Shown here piece by piece: positions 59,670-64,000 of a stretch of DNA of 64,000 bases. The notes beneath the pieces are model-generated. The model had not been told where the DNA came from and did no database searches. It was given only the letters and a program-made list of their open reading frames with translations. A program made the position numbers and the translations under genes. The stretch is from Arion vulgaris (taxonomy: Eukaryota > Mollusca > Gastropoda > Stylommatophora > Arionidae). The stretch covers positions 64,264,590 through 64,328,589 of the forward strand of contig CM036759.1 of assembly GCA_020796225.1 (NCBI GenBank), read 5' to 3'. Positions within the stretch are counted from its first letter, which is position 1. Each line of letters starts with the position of its first letter.

Positions 59670-61065
59670 CTGCGATTGTTCTTTTCGGTCAAGTTTATCA
59701 TTCTAATTGTGATTTATACACAGCCTTTACCAAGAACGCAATTTTACGTCACAACGTTCAGTATCATTTGGAGCTCTAGTGCTTACCCTTCGGTGAAGTG
59801 TCCGATTTCAACCAGCGTTTACTGAGTTCGCTCTCCGTTAGCCTTTTGCTGTCCCCAGCCAACCTACAAGGCAGCAGGTTGCTATTTTCTTTTAGGGTAG
59901 CGACCCTTAGACGGCCTACCCTTCCGGGTTTATGAGCATCATCTGCTCAACTAATTCGTCTTTTTATGGACTTGGTTTGCCTTCCGTCCAGTTTTGTATA
60001 CGGTTTGCTCCGCTAGCCTTTGATTGTTCCCAATCACACTACAAGGCAGCAGTAGTTCCCTGTGAGCAGAAAAGCGCACTGGCTTCAACCTCTGCTGGGC
60101 CCTCCAGTCCTTTGACACCTGGGTAGTCCGCTCACTCTTTCGCCTGCCTCGCCTTCTCTTCGCAGCACCATCTGCGCCGTGCGCGCTTGCCCACCGGTGC
60201 ATCATCCGCATGCGTGCTCGCTGTGCCCTGGTGAATGCCTCACCATCTCCGTCAGTTCTCACTGTGCTCACATTTGCCTCTAGGCTGTCCGAACTTGGGG
60301 CTTAACTCGGGTCCCCACCCCTGAGATGGGGGCCCGAGTTTCGCCCTATGTGGGCCCACGTCTCTTCGCTGGATGCACCTCTCATCCTAAATGTTTATTT
60401 GTTCGCCCCCCACCTTAGGGTTCGGAGTTTCGCCGCCTGCAACTCAACTCTGCCCGCCTTTAGGCTCGCCTATGTATCGTCCGTATGCGCATTCGCTTCT
60501 CTTTGGTGCCTGCCCCATCGTGTTTATCAGGTTTCTCACCGTGCTCACATTTACCGTGCCTCGAGACTGCCATGACTGCAGCTCGACTCGGGCGCAGAAT
60601 TTCGCTCCTTGTGGGCCCACGTCTCTGCTTTGGGATGTACCTCTTATTTCTTCATGTTCATTTCGTGCTTATGGACTCTTGCCCCCGTTGGTGGCAATGT
60701 TGGTGCCGTCATTTGCTCCAGGGGAGTTAGCATTCGTTCGCTGACGACTCGTACACTGATGTTTTCTTACATTTCTGCAAAATTTGGACTTCATTTTTTT
60801 ATCGGGCATCGGAAATGCGTGCATTTTGTTCATGGATTTTTGGCCTTGCAATGCTTTTCCAAGCTTGCTCTACTACCACTACACGTAGCCTCTCGATCCC
60901 TACCTCGATCCCTACCCTCTTAGCCAGACCGGAACCAATGTCTGTTTCCAGGGTCACCACGAGGAGGTGGAGCAGGATCTTGATTAGTGCCATCTCACTA
61001 ATCCTGGCGCGGCGTTGTTCCCATCCGCCTTTGACCCCTCTCTACCACTCAAGCATCCAGTTCTA
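59670..61065. other. Unexplained G/C-richer block with ~265-bp internal similarity
   Basis: GTGGGCCCACGTCTCT is followed by GGATG.ACCTCT at both 60350 and 60611, and GTGCTCACATTT occurs at 60264 and 60541, showing an old ~260-277-bp tandem duplication. CTACAAGGCAGCAG recurs at 59864 and 60039 after (T/C)TAGCCTTT. Composition differs from the neighbourhood. No coding motif is evident on either strand. Confidence 0.6.
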
Positions 61066-61188
61066 CTTGTACAATGTATAATTCCAAACTCCTTAAATCG
61101 CTGGATTGATTCAACGTTAATTTTAGTGTCCTCATCCAACAGTAGGTTGCAAAGAGACCGAAGAACACCTCCCCCGTATCTATCCTAA
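61066..61188 (+). pseudogene. Diverged second copy of the exon 3 region
   Basis: Homologous to 41600-41718, covering ~75 bp of intron (AATCGCT.G.TTGATTCAACG, ATTTTAGTGT.CTCATCCAAC) and the exon start. After the same acceptor CCAACAG|T it reads RLQRDRRTPPPYLS then TAA. Exon 3 has RESPRDRRASPYPS. The indels are codon-sized and several differences are synonymous. It lacks the rest of exon 3 and the donor. It could be a dead exon duplicate, an alternative terminal exon, or part of a dispersed repeat. Confidence 0.55.
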
Positions 61189-61214
61189 GCTCCCCAACAA
61201 TCGATGCTTTCGAT

Positions 61215-61551
61215 GCAAGCCTGCCCGCTCTCTCGTTGCACTTACAAAAACTTCAATTAGTTGCATGTCCTTCAAGCCTGCCCGCTCTCTCGTTGCACTT
61301 ACAAAAACTTCAATTAGTTGCATGTCCTTCAAGCATGCCCGCTCTCTTGTTGCCCTTACAAAACTTCAATTAGTTGCATGTCCTTCAAGCATGCCGCTCT
61401 CTCGTTGCACTTACAAAAACTTCAATTAGTTGCATGTCCTTCAAGCCTGCCCGCTCTCTTGTTGCACTTACAAAAACTTCAATTAGTTGCATGTCCTTCA
61501 AGCATGCCCGCTCTCTCGTTGCACTTATAAAAACTTCAATTAGTTGCATGT
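61215..61551. repeat. 57-bp minisatellite, ~6 units
   Basis: Unit TTCAATTAGTTGCATGTCCT, then TCAAGCCTGCCCGCTCTCTC, then GTTGCACTTACAAAAAC, with GCC/GCA and CTTG/CTCG variants. The last unit is broken by the LINE at 61552-62232 and resumes with CCTT. Confidence 0.95.
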
Positions 61552-62232
61552 TGCACAAAAATTGTTGACCTTACCAGCAGTCCAGAAAATATTCAACTAA
61601 AAACTACACTCTTGAAAAAGTCAAAAGTTTTACATACCTAGGAAGTATGATGACATCTACAGGGGATACAGCGCCAGAAATTCCACACAGAATCGCATTG
61701 GCATCAAGTGCTTTTAACAAATTGTCAAATATATGGAAGTCCAATTCACTCAGCAAGCACTTAAAATTAAAGATCTTTAACTCTTGTGTGATTCCAGTAT
61801 TAACTTATGAATGCGAGAGTTGGAAAGCAACAAAAGCTCTAGAAAGAAAATTAGATAACTTTGAGAATAAATGTCTTAGAAGAATATTGAACCTCAAATG
61901 GTCAGATTTCAGACCCAATACACAAATAAGACAAGAGACCAAGCAAGAAAATGTATCAAATTTTATAAGAAAGCGCGCTGGAACTACATCGGCCACACAC
62001 TTAGAATGGATGAGAGAAGACTCCTTACCAATCCCTCATATGGACACCAGAGGGAAAAAGAAAACAAGGAAGACCAAGAGAGACTCTGCGTAGAACCATC
62101 ACCAGAGAAGGCTCAACGATGGGCCTAGTAAACATTAAAGACCTAAAACAGATAGCAACGAACCGCGAGACATGGAGAACTATGACCTCTGCCCTATGCG
62201 CCGCCCACAGGCCCAAGAGGAAAGACTAACTA
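61552..62232 (+). mobile_element. RTE-like LINE 3' end inserted in minisatellite
   Basis: One frame reads APEIPHRIALASSAFNKLSN, then IFNSCVIPVLTYECESWKAT, then LDNFENKCLRRILNLKWSDF, then QIRQETKQENVSNFIRK. Frameshifted frames continue with WNYIGHTLRMDERR and a C-terminus near ALCAAHRPK. AGTTGCATGT flanks it at 61542-61551 and 62233-62242, a 10-bp target-site duplication taken from the array unit. Confidence 0.9.
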
Positions 62233-62297
62233 AGTTGCATGTCCTTTGTGGGATGTTGCTTTCATCAGATCCCCTTGTAAAACCCTGTCTCTAGCCA

Positions 62298-62416
62298 ATG
62301 TTATCCACATCTGTACCTCAATGTTATCCACTTCTGCCACCCAATGTTATCCACATATGTCCCTCAATGTTACCCACATATGTTCCCCTAATGTTATCCA
62401 CACCTGCCACCCAATG
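62298..62416. repeat. ~22-bp tandem repeat, ~6 units
   Basis: Units share CAATGTTATCCACATCTG, with TGTCCCT or CCACC linkers of variable length. Confidence 0.85.
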
Positions 62417-62889
62417 TTAGAGGCATAAATGAAGCGAAGAATTGAACCAATTCCTTTTAAGATTAACGCATATCGCTCAAAGAAAAAAGTACAAACGAAA
62501 CTTTGTGGTTACAACTGTTTCTAAAAATAGAATCTACATGGCGTATACGTCTGCTACTTAAACGATATATTCTCGTTTGAAGCCATGAAAATTTTGCAAA
62601 CAGGTTTTTGACCTCTTTAGGTGACTCGGTATTCTGCAACAGTTCATAGCCAATGTCAGAACGATCTGACCTGTTTAAATGAACAATTGCCATTAATATC
62701 TGAACAGTAGGGCTATACTAGTAGCAACGGCTGTGATGTTTGGTTTGAGAGGTTGTCTCCATTAGTGTCATAAACAAGCATATACTATTAATGCGTGTTT
62801 CAGTTACTTTAAAGTATTAACACCTGTTTGTTATTTTAGAAGCAAATGTTCGATACTTAGTACTCGTTACTTAGTAATCTCTTTTGTCG
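62417..62889. other. No recognised feature
   Basis: AT-rich, apparently single-copy; no motif. Confidence 0.4.
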
Positions 62890-62939
62890 TCACACTGCTA
62901 CCGACCGGGTTGTTGCCCAGTGTTGTGGGGTTTTTTTTT

Positions 62940-63510
62940 TTTTTTTTTGCGCTGTTCTGGTGGCTTGGGTGATTGTCATTTTTGTTCTTCGATAGGATTC
63001 TGCTATGCCATCTAACCATCTTTTCCGTGGTCTTCCTCTCACATTCTTTCCTGATGTTCTGTTGTAGAAGACTGTATATTGTGGAGTTATAGCCTTCTTA
63101 TTAAGTGGCCAAACCACTTCATTCTTTGTTTCTCAATGTATTTCAAGCAAGGTTCTTGCCAACTATCATTCTTATACTGATGTTGGTGACTGTCTTTTCT
63201 GGTGTTGTTGGTAACTTTTCGCAGGCAGCGCATTTCACATGTAGTTATGTATTGTGACTGTACTTTGCTCATTGTCCAAGTTTTGGCTATGGTATCACAA
63301 AGTAGGTATGAAAATGCTGTTGATCATCTGGTGTTTAGCTGTCAGTGAGATGTTTGGGTGCCTTAACAATGGAACTAGCTGGTAGGTTACAGCATTTGCT
63401 TTTTGCACTCTAGCCTCTATCTCTCTTTCTAGTCTTCCATCTTCGGTGAATATGCTTCCTAAGTATTTGAATTCTTGCTCTTGGTAATCAACGAAGATAA
63501 AAGGTATTCT
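62940..63510 (-). mobile_element. RTE-like LINE C-terminal fragment (family L1c, uninterrupted)
   Basis: Minus-strand frames read FKYLGSIFTEDGRLEREIEA, then RVQKANAVTYQLVPL, then CEMRCLRKVTNNTRKDSHQH, YIEKQRMKWFGHLIRR, GKNVRGRPRKRWLDGIAESY and TQATRTAQ. It is followed by a poly-A (T21 on +) at about 62930-62950. It is the reference for the split copy at 38397-39680. Confidence 0.88.
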
Positions 63511-63559
63511 CTATCTCAGTTGCGCAAGTTGTGCATACGGATAGGTGCGCCAAGACAAG

Positions 63560-63700
63560 GAAAACTTTGAGAGAAATCCCAGTAGACACATCAATCAACA
63601 CAGAACGAGAGTTGTTAGTCTAAACATACTGAGATACATGCTTGGGAGGAGATGGGAGCAATTGTGAGCATGTCCAAGGAAGATGATCCTCAAGTCAACA
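63560..63700 (+). mobile_element. LINE C-terminal scrap
   Basis: GAGGAGATGGGAGCAATTG, TGAGCATGTCCAAGGAAGAT parallels the LLEILRRRWEHLWTCPDCNE end at 12385-12440 with substitutions. Confidence 0.45.
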
Positions 63701-63739
63701 ATGATAGTAATCGTTACTTAATCTGATTACTTTTTCTTC

Positions 63740-64000
63740 ACCTTTCAGCTCCCAACGGAGCACAGGTCTTCAACAAACTTCTTCCAGCTCTTCCTCTCTT
63801 TTGCCATTTCCAATTCTTTCCATGTTTTACCTGTCCTTTTAATATCAGTCTCCAGTTTTATTCTCTAGGTGTGATTAGACTTTCCTCTACTCCTCTTTCC
63901 ATGTGGGTTCCAAAACAATGCATGTCTTGCAATACTTCCGGTCGGTCTTCTCAATGTGTGTCCTATCCATAGTCGGCGTCTCTTCCTTAGTTCTTTCTTC
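63740..64000 (-). mobile_element. LINE family L1b-like fragment, cut by window end
   Basis: CAGCTCCCAACGGAGCACAG, TCTTCAACAAACTTCTTCCA, TTGCCATTTCCAATTC and CTCTACTCCTCTTTCCATGT, GGGTTCCAAAA follow the order of 31555-31740 with divergence. Confidence 0.65.

Noticed and set aside
1..64000. Bacterial or viral operon, toxin gene or integrated virus
   Set aside because: No compact gene cluster, ribosome-binding sites, capsid, polymerase or toxin motifs were seen; everything fits eukaryotic intronic and intergenic repeats.

Overview
The window looks like nuclear DNA of an invertebrate animal. The evidence is GT-AG splicing in one long-intron gene, dense tRNA-derived SINEs, 5'-truncated RTE-like and RNase H-bearing LINE tails, hAT- and piggyBac-type miniature transposons, and a very large share of tandem repeats. 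A mollusc, perhaps a gastropod, fits this texture, but that is an inference from style and not from a diagnostic gene. There are no bacterial genes, CRISPR arrays or rRNA genes, and no tRNA gene outside SINE heads.

Only one host gene can be supported, on the + strand. A 24-codon first coding exon (27151-27222) splices in phase 0 to a 1,847-nt exon (28358-30204), which ends at a strong donor in phase 2. A 123-nt candidate third exon (41676-41798) lies 11.5 kb downstream in the matching phase. The conceptual product is a basic-N-terminus, Gln/Ser-rich, probably nuclear protein. It has one LxxLL box, a DLSLK motif resembling CtBP-binding sites, and two SUMO-consensus lysines. These features suggest a transcriptional coregulator, but I cannot name the family.

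Layout: 1-8.5 kb, SINEs, LINE tails, nested hAT elements and a 40-bp minisatellite. 8.5-10.4 kb, a 59-bp minisatellite. 10.4-27 kb, LINE/SINE fragments, CT/GA/TG microsatellites, several minisatellites and two copies of a 166-bp-class hAT MITE. 27.1-30.2 kb, the gene's first two exons, separated by an intron made of repeats. 30.2-41.7 kb, putative intron 2, with many minisatellites (69-bp x 26, 12-bp x 21, 25-bp, 57-bp), SINEs and a LINE inserted into another LINE. 41.8-64 kb, putative intron 3 or flank, with a 3.1-kb 29-bp array, a 0.8-kb 27-bp array, a 2-kb 20-bp array, a third hAT MITE, more LINE/SINE tails, a 1.4-kb unexplained G/C-richer block, and a decayed second copy of the exon-3 region.

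The main theme is that many minisatellites here are amplified pieces of transposable elements. Their repeat units can be found as single copies inside LINEs, SINEs or an unnamed repeat elsewhere in the window, and several arrays sit between two collinear halves of one element. Nested insertions with intact target-site duplications allow relative dating of several events. No autonomous mobile element or novel multi-gene system was found. Most long open frames in the window are by-products of stop-free tandem units.
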